This document shows, piece by piece, positions 1 to 7,929 of a stretch of DNA of 59,711 nucleotides; positions within the stretch are counted from its first letter, which is position 1, and each line of letters starts with the position of its first letter. Source of the stretch: Microcaldota archaeon. GTDB lineage: Archaea > Micrarchaeota > Micrarchaeia > Micrarchaeales > CABMGC01. The notes below the pieces were generated by a model. It had not been told where the DNA came from. It saw nothing but the letters and a program-made list of their open reading frames with translations, and did no database searches. The DNA lies in the NCBI GenBank assembly GCA_021817325.1, contig JAKAVK010000023.1, positions 1-59,711 of the forward strand. The letters run 5' to 3'. Position numbers and translations under genes: made by a program.

Positions 1-53
1 TCTGAACGCTGTTTCAATAAACCTCTTATACCTGGAGTCTCCTCTCTCTTTCA
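1..53 (-). CDS. Possible transposase N-terminus, cut by the window edge
   Basis: An ATG at 53 on the minus strand opens a frame (MKERGDSRYKRF...) that runs off the left edge, giving 18 visible residues. It lies about 60 nt inside a candidate terminal inverted repeat at 115-133 whose near-copy occurs at the other end of the window, so I read it as the first codons of an IS transposase. The assignment rests on position more than on the short sequence. It is too short to name a family. Confidence 0.3.
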
Positions 54-77
54 TGGTTGTCGCCAAATAACAACCAT

Positions 78-101
78 GCCGAAGGGTTAAAATCCTTCGG
101 C
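78..101. repeat. Perfect 8-bp hairpin, IS200/IS605-like
   Basis: GCCGAAGG and CCTTCGGC pair around an 8-nt loop. On the minus strand the hairpin is followed by CATGGTTG. A similar hairpin with an ATTTT-type loop start is at 13105-13125. Hairpins of this kind mark the ends of IS200/IS605-type elements, but no tnpA or tnpB is recognised beside it, so it could equally be a leader hairpin or a terminator. Confidence 0.4.
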
Positions 102-114
102 TCCTAATGCGAAT

Positions 115-133
115 ATAGGATTTCTACAAAGCC
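115..133 (-). repeat. Candidate IS terminal inverted repeat (left end)
   Basis: The 19-mer ATAGGATTTCTACAAAGCC on the plus strand (minus: GGCTTTGTAGAAATCCTAT) recurs with one mismatch at 59571-59589. The two copies are oriented so that one can be the left and the other the right end of an IS carried on the minus strand. The GGCT start resembles terminal repeats of DDE-type insertion sequences. No second end of the same copy lies inside the window. Confidence 0.45.
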
Positions 134-323
134 CTATTACCATGTTCTGAAATAAGAATTTATCTACATGATTTTGATTTACTCCCTGTTCTAAGCGTTC
201 CTTTAATATCCTAAGATGAGCTAATGATGAAACCTCATATACAAACACTTTTCTTAACCCTCTTTTGGCTTCACGATTGTCTCTGAATACCATCATATCA
301 TTTCATTATTTTGCTGGCTTGAC

Positions 324-527
324 TTAATAAGTCCTAACCATCTGTCGCCCAAGTCCTACCGCTATCCCTGCGCACTGCGCTGGCGTTAGTCCATTAAGCG
401 TTGTGTGAGGTCTTACGAAGTTGTAATAAGCCTGCCAGTTGTCTACGGATCTCTGCGCTGTCTTTTCACTCTTGAAGCCACGAATGGCCTTGCGAACAAG
501 GGCCAGAACATCTAAAATTGAAAGCAA
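324..527 (-). pseudogene. DDE (rve-type) transposase C-terminal remnant
   Basis: The 67-residue frame ends in the typical tail of IS integrase-core transposases: a helix with ...SVDNWQAYYNFVRPHT followed by LNGLTPAQCAGI. In intact family members this stretch holds the last part of the catalytic core, and complete enzymes are 200 residues or more. The residues expected to carry the first two catalytic acids are absent, and nothing upstream on the minus strand supplies them, so this is a dead fragment. It marks the left end of the window as an insertion-sequence graveyard. Confidence 0.6.
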
Positions 528-669
528 CTTATAGCTAATTGTAAGAGTTTGCAGTTGGACATTTCTCTACCATTTGCATAGCTGCGTCCAAAGCTGCAAG
601 CTTACTACGAGTGTCAGAGAGTTACTTCACAAATTGCCTTGCCAGGCAGGTTGCTCTGTCCATTGCACC

Positions 670-2079
670 TTAAAGGCCCATACCCCTACTGCCAGGAGGA
701 TATCTCTGCCCATATCCTCCATCATCGCCATAGGATATATGAGGTTCCCGCTGGCCACCGGATGAAGAAGAGCCCCCCGAGCCCTTTTTACTCCCAGGCC
801 CAGAGATTGATGGCCCAGAGCCAAAGAACATACTGATCCCAATACCAACCACAATAACTACAAGTCCCAACTTAACTAGATCTCCAGCTATAGTAAATAT
901 AGCGCTTGTTGCTTGCTGAATCTGACCTTTCCCGAAGTATTCAGTTCCGCTTTGATTTATAGTAGTGTAGAAGTCGCTCGACACTTCAGATACCTCATTG
1001 CTACTTAATTTATACCCCTTCCCATCTATTGTTTCGTAGGCTGGTATTAAAAACGGAATATCTACAGAGAGACCATATAAGCCCTGTTGCAGTTGATATG
1101 GGCCACTTAGATAGGGTGTGTTGCCATTCGCATTAGGCGCTATGAAAAACTGAACAATACTTCCAGGCTTATAATATCCGCTGCCTAGGCGGAGGCATGT
1201 GGAAGGTGGAAATACAGTAATCTCGCTTTTTGGCGCATTGTAGACTAGGTTAAGATGGTAACATAGGCCTTTTGGGGCTACTGGCATTGCTTTTGGAATG
1301 CTAAGATTAGGATACCAGACAGCCGCAAGGGCGTTGGTGGAAGCATCTGAATTGTATGCTTGGGGCATGGAGACATTCATAGCGTTTAGAGTCTCTATGG
1401 CATTCTGTGTTACCTTTACTTTATAAGTCGTTGTTGTTTCGCCTAGATTCTCTGAAAAACTAGCCAACTTTGCACCTATTGGCCCCCTGATCTTTAATTT
1501 TAAATAGCTCAGACTCATAAAGTTTATATCGATCTCAATGGATGTCCCTGGTTTATAAAAATTCCCGCTCCCTGCAACATATGAATTTCCTACAGGTGCC
1601 GTGCAGTTGGGCGGCGTTTCTACGGATATCTGGTTTGGGTCCTGATTAATTATATCTATCCTGTAACATCCATCGGCCTTTTTAAAGGCTTTATCTGAAT
1701 AACCAGGATATGGAGCAGGTGGTTTTGGCTTGTTTAGAATAGTCGGCGCTGGAGCATTTCCAATGTCGAATCCACTACTAGACAATCCGCCAGCCCATAT
1801 GGCACCTGCCAAGATACCAACCGCAGCTGCAGTACGCAAAGACGACTTCCAAACCGATCTTCGTCTTGCAGCGCTGTAACTCCCTATGCTAGTTTCATTG
1901 TAGCCGGTGGCTTTACGTTTAACTAGTTTGAATGGTATTGTGTCTCCATCATACTCACGCACCAAGGCAGTAAAATTCGCGGCACTGCCTGATTCCAAGT
2001 GCAGTAGTACGTTGCCTCCTCCGCACATGGATGCCACTCTAGCAGGGGCATTGCGCATTATCCTTCTTTGCAGTTCCAT
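670..2079 (-). CDS. Membrane-anchored surface protein of unknown function
   Basis: A 469-residue protein if it starts at ATG 2079 (MELQRRIMRN...); the longer ORF start at 2175 would overlap the preceding gene by 68 nt. A short cytoplasmic-looking N-terminus is followed by one hydrophobic segment (TAAAVGILAGAIWAGGL, about residue 80-97), a long polar region with many N-glycosylation sequons and four scattered cysteines, then a second membrane segment (LVKLGLVVIVVGIGISMFF) and a Gly/Ser-rich tail with SSSSGG runs. It lies 28 nt behind the repeat-rich surface protein at 2108-4546 and is probably cotranscribed with it. I recognise no family; a cell-envelope role is inferred from the topology and the neighbour. 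Confidence 0.65.
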   Translation of the reverse strand: MELQRRIMRNAPARVASMCGGGNVLLHLESGSAANFTALVREYDGDTIPFKLVKRKATGYNETSIGSYSAARRRSVWKSSLRTAAAVGILAGAIWAGGLSSSGFDIGNAPAPTILNKPKPPAPYPGYSDKAFKKADGCYRIDIINQDPNQISVETPPNCTAPVGNSYVAGSGNFYKPGTSIEIDINFMSLSYLKLKIRGPIGAKLASFSENLGETTTTYKVKVTQNAIETLNAMNVSMPQAYNSDASTNALAAVWYPNLSIPKAMPVAPKGLCYHLNLVYNAPKSEITVFPPSTCLRLGSGYYKPGSIVQFFIAPNANGNTPYLSGPYQLQQGLYGLSVDIPFLIPAYETIDGKGYKLSSNEVSEVSSDFYTTINQSGTEYFGKGQIQQATSAIFTIAGDLVKLGLVVIVVGIGISMFFGSGPSISGPGSKKGSGGSSSSGGQREPHISYGDDGGYGQRYPPGSRGMGL

Positions 2080-2107
2080 TGCTTTTGCCACCGTATATGA
2101 AAGAAAT

Positions 2108-4546
2108 TTATCCCTCAGTTGGCCCACTGTACCCTGCTGGGTACACCACCTTACCTGAAGAGGTAAAGATAACATATGCTGTATTCTCGCTGCTATACTC
2201 TCCCTGCGCTGCCAGATTGTAGTTCAACACCGAATTGGCATCGGGAAGGTAGTATTCGCCATATCCTGGTGCCTGGTAGAAGCCAGATCCGTACCACGGT
2301 AGCAGCGCAGGTATGTCACCTTGGGGCACTGTGTATGGCTTGCTAATGCTGCCAGTGCCTTTCCCTTCGAGCTGCTGCTCGGTATTTAGTGCGGACTGGT
2401 ATGTAGCATCATTCGAGCTGTTTATTTGGTTTATCTGAGTCTGGGAAAGAGGCACTGCAGGGGTAACTAACTCAAGTATTGTTGTATATTTGCCGTCTGA
2501 GTAGCTGTAGGTTACACTCACAACCGTATCTGCAGTTGTGCTTGGCGGTGCTACAATTCCCTGCAGTGTCTCTGTTGTTGGGCTTGATGGAAGTGTTGTG
2601 GTAGTAGATGTCGTTGATGTTGTCTGAGGCAATGTAGGCGCAGTTGTAGTTGTAGTTGTAGTTGTTGGCAGGGATGTGCTGCCTGTGAAGGGATCTACTT
2701 TGGTGTACACTACTGCATCCGACGGCGTGACCACAACCCACCATCCTGTATCCGTCTCCTGCGCTAATGATCCTATGGGAGCAGCATTGCTTCCGTATAC
2801 CTTGCCAACATTCTGGGCAGTTACTGTCTGCGGGCTGCCTACGTAACTTCCGTGTCCATTGGTGTTGGCAGGCATGGAAAGTTCCACAGTTGTTGTGGTA
2901 GTAGATGTCGTTGATGTTGTCTGAGGCAATGTAGGCGCAGTTGTAGTTGTAGTTGTTGGCAGGGATGTGCTGCCTGTGAAGGGATCTACTTTGGTGTACA
3001 CTACTGCATCCGACGGTGTGACCACAACCCACCATCCTGTATCCGTCTCCTGCGCTAATGATCCTATGGGAGCAGCATTGCTTCCGTATACCTTGCCAAC
3101 ATTCTGGGCAGTTACTGTCTGCGGGCTGCCTACGTAACTTCCGTGTCCATTGGTGTTGGCAGGCATGGAAAGTTCCACAGTTGTTGTGGTAGTAGATGTC
3201 GTTGATGTTGTCTGAGGCAATGTAGGCGCAGTTGTAGTTGTAGTTGTTGGCAGGGATGTGCTGCCTGTGAAGGGGCTGGAGTTCCTGCGTATAAGGGTGC
3301 GCCAAGGTGTCATTATAAACCACTTATCACCAGTAGTATTCACTGCCAGTGAGCCTGGTGGAGCAGCATCCCTTCCATCTATCTTTGTGACATCGCCTGA
3401 GGTTACCTCATATGCGCTGCCAGAGGATGAGTGGGTTGACATGGCTTTCATAAACGGAATAGGCATTCCACATAGGGCAGCAGGAGCTACGATGCAGGAG
3501 AAATGGGCTGAAGGGACTGTGACTGTTCTGTCTATATTTATGCCATCGCCTTTTAGGATGGCCGTTACCTCTGTACCAGAAAGAGAGCTTTCTGTCCAGG
3601 TTTTGTTGAATATGTTATAATTAAAATAGGCATACTGAGAAGTTAGATTTAATATAGCCGTAGTATTGGAATCCGTATTGCTGTTCCAGTATGATACAGC
3701 AAAAGATCCAGACTTCCCGGCCAACCCTGCAGTGATAGTGCCATTGAGACTAGCTCCTGCATTTATCTCAAAAGCACTTCCCTCTACGTTTAACTGGCGG
3801 CCTGGCAATGCTATATCCAATCCTCCCCCAAGGCCCACATCGACTGCAACACCGGAGTCCTTTGGGTTATTAGTATCAAGCAATAAGTCAACTGAGGCGA
3901 TTAAATTAAACCCTATTACGATATTCCACGTGCCATTGGAGTACATAGCCCCTAGAGGAAGAAGGCTAGTTATAAGACCCTCTGTGGATGGCGGCGGGCA
4001 TGCCTTAGACATGAACGAAGGACTTAAGCTTGCATTGAAATTTTTTTGAAAGTCGTTGTCCAGCGTTTGCGCCTGGGCGCAGGTCATCCCTATCACATAA
4101 GCGGTTGAGTCTGTTCCTTGAGGGGACGTAAAATGGAGCTGGTTAGGCGACGTTGCCAGGTTATACAGACTAAGATTTACATCTACGCTTATTGGCGGCT
4201 TGCCGCTCTGGTTAAGCGTTGCAATGCTAGTGATGGTACTTGTCGGTTCACCACCGACCGTTGTTACTGCGCTTGAAACAGATTTGGGTACGTATACCTT
4301 GGTGTCTGTCACAATGACATCTGCAGTATCTGCTTCTTGCGCATGAAAACCTGTGGAAAACAGCGTATCGACATGCTGGGCTCCGGGTATCATCATTGCA
4401 GCTGCAACAGCCACGCTAGTAGCCCTGTGAAGCGCTCTGTCCGCAACTCTAGCTTCCCATGCCCAATGGCCTGCTGCGTGCTTATTGCTTTCGCCTCGCA
4501 GCAATTCTGCCATCCTGGCGGGATCCTTGAACCTCATGCTCCTCAT
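2108..4546 (-). CDS. Secreted repeat protein with Thr-rich stalks
   Basis: About 812 residues from ATG 4546. The ORF track runs on to 4882, but that overlaps the divergent regulator, and a TATA box at 4567-4577 places a transcript start at about 4546. ATG 4513 is the alternative start. A hydrophobic stretch (ATSVAVAAAMMIPGAQ) looks like a signal or anchor. A beta-rich region with many NxS/T sequons follows, then three copies of a roughly 45-residue module. The first is diverged (DVTKIDGRDAAPPGSLA) and the next two are nearly identical (NVGKVYGSNAAPIGSLA). The modules are separated by stalks of almost pure Thr (LPTTTTTTAPTLPQTT) likely to be O-glycosylated. A non-repeated C-terminal domain ends the protein. 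No anchor is visible at the C-terminus. Family unknown; an extracellular adhesin or S-layer-associated role is inference. Confidence 0.7.
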   Translation of the reverse strand: MRSMRFKDPARMAELLRGESNKHAAGHWAWEARVADRALHRATSVAVAAAMMIPGAQHVDTLFSTGFHAQEADTADVIVTDTKVYVPKSVSSAVTTVGGEPTSTITSIATLNQSGKPPISVDVNLSLYNLATSPNQLHFTSPQGTDSTAYVIGMTCAQAQTLDNDFQKNFNASLSPSFMSKACPPPSTEGLITSLLPLGAMYSNGTWNIVIGFNLIASVDLLLDTNNPKDSGVAVDVGLGGGLDIALPGRQLNVEGSAFEINAGASLNGTITAGLAGKSGSFAVSYWNSNTDSNTTAILNLTSQYAYFNYNIFNKTWTESSLSGTEVTAILKGDGINIDRTVTVPSAHFSCIVAPAALCGMPIPFMKAMSTHSSSGSAYEVTSGDVTKIDGRDAAPPGSLAVNTTGDKWFIMTPWRTLIRRNSSPFTGSTSLPTTTTTTAPTLPQTTSTTSTTTTTVELSMPANTNGHGSYVGSPQTVTAQNVGKVYGSNAAPIGSLAQETDTGWWVVVTPSDAVVYTKVDPFTGSTSLPTTTTTTAPTLPQTTSTTSTTTTTVELSMPANTNGHGSYVGSPQTVTAQNVGKVYGSNAAPIGSLAQETDTGWWVVVTPSDAVVYTKVDPFTGSTSLPTTTTTTTTAPTLPQTTSTTSTTTTLPSSPTTETLQGIVAPPSTTADTVVSVTYSYSDGKYTTILELVTPAVPLSQTQINQINSSNDATYQSALNTEQQLEGKGTGSISKPYTVPQGDIPALLPWYGSGFYQAPGYGEYYLPDANSVLNYNLAAQGEYSSENTAYVIFTSSGKVVYPAGYSGPTEG
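2661..3242. repeat. Two tandem 291-bp in-frame repeats
   Basis: GTTGTTGGCAGGGATGTGCT recurs at 2661, 2952 and 3243, a period of exactly 291 bp (97 codons). The first two units differ at only one obvious position (gacggcgtga against gacggtgtga). The third start runs only into the stalk and then a diverged module. The near-identity at DNA level indicates recent duplication or ongoing homogenisation, and predicts copy-number variation between strains. Confidence 0.9.
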
Positions 4547-4566
4547 GCAACTATATAAGCATTTTG

Positions 4567-4577
4567 TATATTTAAGA
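4567..4577 (-). promoter_or_regulatory. TATA box of the surface-protein operon
   Basis: On the minus strand this reads TCTTAAATATA. Its centre is 26 nt from ATG 4546, giving a leaderless start. A second box (CTTATATAG, 4552-4559) would instead fit ATG 4513 with a leader of about 16 nt. Confidence 0.5.
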
Positions 4578-4611
4578 CCTTTTAGACATTTTTTGCCTAA
4601 AAATAGTAAGA

Positions 4612-4619
4612 ATTTAAAT
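4612..4619 (+). promoter_or_regulatory. TATA box of the Lrp-like gene
   Basis: TTTAAATA centred at about 4615.5 predicts transcription from about 4642, exactly at the second ATG (4643). The first ATG (4628) would then lie upstream of the transcript. Confidence 0.5.
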
Positions 4620-4642
4620 ATTTTTAGATGGATTTGGATAAC

Positions 4643-5716
4643 ATGCGCAACTTGTATGGAAGCGGCAGAGGCCCGGCAGCAAAGCTCGATCTTAAAGACA
4701 GAAAGATACTTGCAGCACTTGGGGAGGATGCCAGGGCTCCACTCAGCCGCATAGCAAAGGAAGTCGGCCTTTCCAGGGATTCCGTAGAGTACAGGATAAA
4801 CAAGTATATGAAGGAAGGCATACTGGGTAATTGCATCACTGTTGTGCGCTCGCAGAGGATGGGATATGGAATGACCCTCCATCTCTATCTAAAGTTAAAC
4901 AACCCATCACCTGATACCGAGAGGTCATTGATAGACATGGTGTCCGAGATGCCCTTTACAGTGGCGGTGTGGAAGTTTTTCGGTGCCTTTGACATGGAGG
5001 TTACCTTTATAGCAAAGGATCCCTCACAGGCCAGTTCTATAATCTCGAATATTCTCTCGATGGCAGGCAAGTCGGTGCAGGATTATGAACTTGCAGTCTG
5101 GACCAAAAACTATCTGAGTGGCTCTTTCCCGCGAAGCTTCCTGAAGGGGTTGGACGATACATATTATATCTCACCGAGAGCACAGGGTTACTACTTTGGC
5201 GGTACTAGTGGAAATCCCCTTAATTTCAATCCTAAGTTATCGCAGGCAAATTATGTGCCCGATAGCAAGGACATGAAGATACTCAAGATAATCGGTGATG
5301 ATGCTCGCACCCCGCTCATAGATATTGCAAGGAAGGTTGGTATGTCCCAAGGCATGGTGAGATACAGACTAGAGGCCATGAAAGAGAATCTGATAGTGGC
5401 CTTCGTGCCTACACTTAACTACGAGGCACTAGGTTACACTATGTATGCACTGCTGCTGAACATCCATGTGTTAAAGGAAGAAGACGATAAACGCTTGCAG
5501 GAGTTCTTTTACAACAACGATTCTATCTTATGGGCCATAGGTGCCATAGGCAGATTCAATGTGCTTGTTAATGTATGCTGTAGGAAGGAATCAGAATTCC
5601 AGAAGATGCTCAACGATATCAGGCATGAGTTCCCTGACAGCATAAAGGAATATGAACTACTCCATGCGGTAGAGGAATACAAGTATACATATACCCCAGA
5701 ATGCATGTTCAGGTGA
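4643..5716 (+). CDS. Double Lrp/AsnC-type transcriptional regulator
   Basis: A 357-residue protein built from two Lrp/AsnC units; the usual length is about 150. The first winged-helix domain (LDLKDRKILAALGEDARAP, then SRIAKEVGLSRDSVEYRI) is near residues 15-60. The second (DSKDMKILKIIGDDARTP, then IARKVGMSQGMVRYRL) is near 210-255. Each is followed by a beta-alpha-beta ligand-type domain. Family members bind DNA and sense amino acids or related effectors. The start at 4643 is chosen from the TATA spacing; ATG 4628 adds five residues. It diverges from the surface-protein operon and may control it (inference). A fused pair would act as a pseudo-dimer within one chain. Confidence 0.8.
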   Translation: MRNLYGSGRGPAAKLDLKDRKILAALGEDARAPLSRIAKEVGLSRDSVEYRINKYMKEGILGNCITVVRSQRMGYGMTLHLYLKLNNPSPDTERSLIDMVSEMPFTVAVWKFFGAFDMEVTFIAKDPSQASSIISNILSMAGKSVQDYELAVWTKNYLSGSFPRSFLKGLDDTYYISPRAQGYYFGGTSGNPLNFNPKLSQANYVPDSKDMKILKIIGDDARTPLIDIARKVGMSQGMVRYRLEAMKENLIVAFVPTLNYEALGYTMYALLLNIHVLKEEDDKRLQEFFYNNDSILWAIGAIGRFNVLVNVCCRKESEFQKMLNDIRHEFPDSIKEYELLHAVEEYKYTYTPECMFR

Positions 5717-5852
5717 AGGATGCATCATAGGCATGTGTAATGCGTGATTTTATGCGCTTCTGCTTAACCGTTTACTATCTTGAATTAAGCACGTTAAGGT
5801 AATAAGGCACTTTTGTCACCGCGAAGCAGTTCTACTAGATTCGTGTTAACTG

Positions 5853-5935
5853 TTATACTGCCAGTCTTATGATGTGGTAGCCGAACTGAGACCTGTCGTC
5901 AGAACAGTCCAAAAGGCCATATATAGTAGTTTGGC
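5853..5935 (-). pseudogene. Relic of a parvulin 3' end
   Basis: Read on the minus strand, the sequence gives YGLLDCSDDRSQFGYHIIRLAV and a stop. This matches the C-terminus of the intact parvulin at 7646-7921 ([16 protein letters not shown]). Only this tail survives, with no start or N-terminal half. It contains a 22-bp perfect direct repeat shared with the intact gene. The copies therefore flank the STT3-like gene between them. Confidence 0.6.
5867..5888. repeat. 22-bp direct repeat, left copy (att-like)
   Basis: TTATGATGTGGTAGCCGAAC and two further bases are identical to 7660-7681. The copies are 1,793 bp apart in the same orientation and enclose the AT-rich gene 6012-7586. Identity stops abruptly on both sides. 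Confidence 0.75.
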
Positions 5936-5980
5936 TTATGCAATGATAATTGGAAGTAACTCGGCTTATTACCTTCACAT

Positions 5981-5988
5981 TTTTAAAT
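5981..5988 (+). promoter_or_regulatory. TATA box of the STT3-like gene
   Basis: TTTTAAAT, centre about 5985, lies about 27 nt before ATG 6012, so the mRNA would be leaderless. Confidence 0.5.
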
Positions 5989-6011
5989 CTTAATAATTAA
6001 TGATTTAGCAT

Positions 6012-7586
6012 ATGAAACCATTATTTTTAGTTGTTATTATAGGAATCTTGTTTATATTAGTAATCCTTTACTATTTTGGTGTACAGCCAACTAAAACAGA
6101 GACATTTTTTAGAAATACAAGTGTCGAGTTGTTGGCAAATTATAGCAGGCAACCACTTAGCATAGGCTATTATGCAATAGGGACCATTAAATTTTTATGT
6201 GTAGCAGGTAAAGTCCAATACTGTTATTTGCCGAATAGGAATAATTATACATATAACAATTTTACAGTAGATGTCAATAATAATTTTAGCGAACTCGTTT
6301 ATCAATATAACATAACTCTGAAGAAAGTACCATTAGTTGTAAATCCACCACAAAAATATATTTTTACAGTTCTGAATTATTCTTATGGTAACTTTAATAT
6401 CGGAATAATTCCTTTAGTCAACATATCAAACATATCATCCTTTGTACAAGATTATGGCGTGTCGAATAGCAAAGTAAATTTTAACTTTAAAAACCAGTTA
6501 CAAGCTGGTAATAGTTACATTGCAACTATACAAGTAAGTAAGAACTTTTTAGAAAACTATCCTGAAGTGTGCATCGACCAAGACTGCCAAATGCTTGGGT
6601 GTATAAGCACAGTTGCAAGCAGTACAAGCTCAGATTTGACCCCATTAAATATGACTATACAAGAAACAGTTACTCCAGAAAAAACGTATGGGGTCTATTG
6701 TTCCCTACCTGCCGATGTAGATTGGCTGAGTGCACTTTCTTGGATAAACCAGAATGTAGGACTAAATGCGCCAAAGGTGCTGGCATGGTGGGATTATGGT
6801 GATTGGATAAATTGGTTTGGAAACAGCAGCAGTGTAATTAGAGGAGAGAATCAAACTCCGCAGAAAGACTATCAAGTTGCAGCTGATCTGGTTTTGACAC
6901 AGGAAGACAATTTCACACCTACAACTTTAGTAAACTTCATGGATCAGAATAAGGCACAATATGTATTATTTGATGACCAACTTGTACAAAAATGGGGTGC
7001 ACTAGATTTCTTAGCATGCACATACATAAATCAAACAAGCGCACAGTATGCAGAACAGGCAGGCACATTAGATGGTAGAGCATATGCGCTAGGAACATCA
7101 AACTGCGAGCAGAGGCACGATCCTGCATATATTTTCGTAGGTACAAATCCCAATTCATATAACCATTGTGTTATTGGAGGAAATGTAACAGCTAACTATA
7201 TAACAGGACAAGTTGTAATAGGCGACGCAGTAAATGGCACGTATTACTGTGTGCCCATATCAGTTCTAACTAATAGGACAGAGGGATATTTACTTAATGA
7301 TAACGGAACAAAATCTAACATCATAATAAATCCATCTATCACTAGTGGCACTGTAGAAGTTCAGGGGCAGCAATATTTGATTTTCCTCTTGCTTTATATG
7401 CCAAATGGACCCAACGACACGATAACTAATGCGCCAACTCAGTTCTATAGCTCAGTATATTATAAGGGATTTTTCCTAGGGACTCTGCCAGGATTCAGAC
7501 AAGTTTACCCTAAAGTGAATGGGACTAATTTTGTTAATTCCACCCAGAAAATAAGGATATATAAACTTGTTAACTATAGCGGTTGA
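6012..7586 (+). CDS. Stand-alone STT3/AglB-like WWDYG-domain protein
   Basis: A 524-residue protein with one N-terminal membrane anchor (LFLVVIIGILFILVILYYF) and a large extracellular part. At residues 259-263 it has WWDYG, in the context VLAWWDYGDWINWFGN. This is the signature of the C-terminal domain of oligosaccharyltransferases STT3/AglB/PglB, where the motif binds the Ser/Thr of the N-glycosylation sequon. The following region (DLVLTQEDNFTPTTLVNFM...YVLFDDQLV) also fits that domain. The roughly 13-helix catalytic half that normally precedes it is missing, so the protein cannot transfer glycan by itself. It is strikingly AT-rich against its neighbours, rich in sequons and contains several cysteines. 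It may help a separate catalytic subunit, bind sequons, or be a decoy; these roles are inference. It lies between 22-bp direct repeats. Confidence 0.7.
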   Translation: MKPLFLVVIIGILFILVILYYFGVQPTKTETFFRNTSVELLANYSRQPLSIGYYAIGTIKFLCVAGKVQYCYLPNRNNYTYNNFTVDVNNNFSELVYQYNITLKKVPLVVNPPQKYIFTVLNYSYGNFNIGIIPLVNISNISSFVQDYGVSNSKVNFNFKNQLQAGNSYIATIQVSKNFLENYPEVCIDQDCQMLGCISTVASSTSSDLTPLNMTIQETVTPEKTYGVYCSLPADVDWLSALSWINQNVGLNAPKVLAWWDYGDWINWFGNSSSVIRGENQTPQKDYQVAADLVLTQEDNFTPTTLVNFMDQNKAQYVLFDDQLVQKWGALDFLACTYINQTSAQYAEQAGTLDGRAYALGTSNCEQRHDPAYIFVGTNPNSYNHCVIGGNVTANYITGQVVIGDAVNGTYYCVPISVLTNRTEGYLLNDNGTKSNIIINPSITSGTVEVQGQQYLIFLLLYMPNGPNDTITNAPTQFYSSVYYKGFFLGTLPGFRQVYPKVNGTNFVNSTQKIRIYKLVNYSG

Positions 7587-7645
7587 CCATTTAATCTGTC
7601 ATTTTACGAAGCACTATCCAAATTTGTTATTCTCAGCTATAATCC

Positions 7646-7921
7646 TTACGAAGTCCTCTTTATGATGTGGTAGCCGAACTGTGTCTTTACTATCCCAGAA
7701 ACTTTGCCTTTTTCCAATGTGAATGCCGCGCTCTCGAACTCCCTGACCATCATGCCCCTGCCGAAGAAGCCAAGGTCCCCTCCCATCTTCCTGGATCCAT
7801 CAATAGAATACTGCTCAGCCAGCTTCGCAAAGCTCTCGCCTTTGTTGAGCTTATCCAGCACCTCTTTTGCAGTTGCCTCGTTGCTGACCAGTATATGCGC
7901 GCATCTTATCCTGCTTGCCAT
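7646..7921 (-). CDS. Parvulin-type peptidyl-prolyl isomerase
   Basis: A 91-residue single-domain PpiC/rotamase. It starts RCAHILVSN (conserved His 9), has the [17 protein letters not shown] core near 48-62 and FESAAFTL, and ends [12 protein letters not shown] with the conserved His at 85. The length matches known small archaeal and human Par10-like parvulins, which catalyse cis/trans isomerisation of Xaa-Pro bonds. There is no signal peptide, so it is cytoplasmic. The ATPase/permease operon lies just upstream on the same strand (8 nt gap to 7930). A fragment of a second copy of its 3' end lies at 5853. Confidence 0.9.
   Translation of the reverse strand: MASRIRCAHILVSNEATAKEVLDKLNKGESFAKLAEQYSIDGSRKMGGDLGFFGRGMMVREFESAAFTLEKGKVSGIVKTQFGYHIIKRTS
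7660..7681. repeat. 22-bp direct repeat, right copy (inside the parvulin gene)
   Basis: Identical to 5867-5888. It encodes the conserved FGYHII end of the parvulin, so an insertion here would leave the gene intact and create the partial copy, as integrases do at tRNA 3' ends. Confidence 0.75.
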
Positions 7922-7929
7922 ATTATCCC

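Noticed and set aside
87-296. 69-residue minus-strand ORF ending GLCRNPIFALGAEGF
   Set aside because: It overlaps the candidate IS terminal repeat and ends inside the hairpin. It could be the tail of a TnpB-type gene, but no motif supports that.
2472-3323. 283-residue minus-strand ORF with HRQHIPANNYNYNC repeats
   Set aside because: It is another frame of the 291-bp tandem repeats of the surface protein; the repeats carry no stop in either frame because the period is a multiple of three.
4546-4882. N-terminal extension of the surface-protein ORF
   Set aside because: It runs across the divergent Lrp-like gene and both TATA boxes; the sequence there has no coding character.
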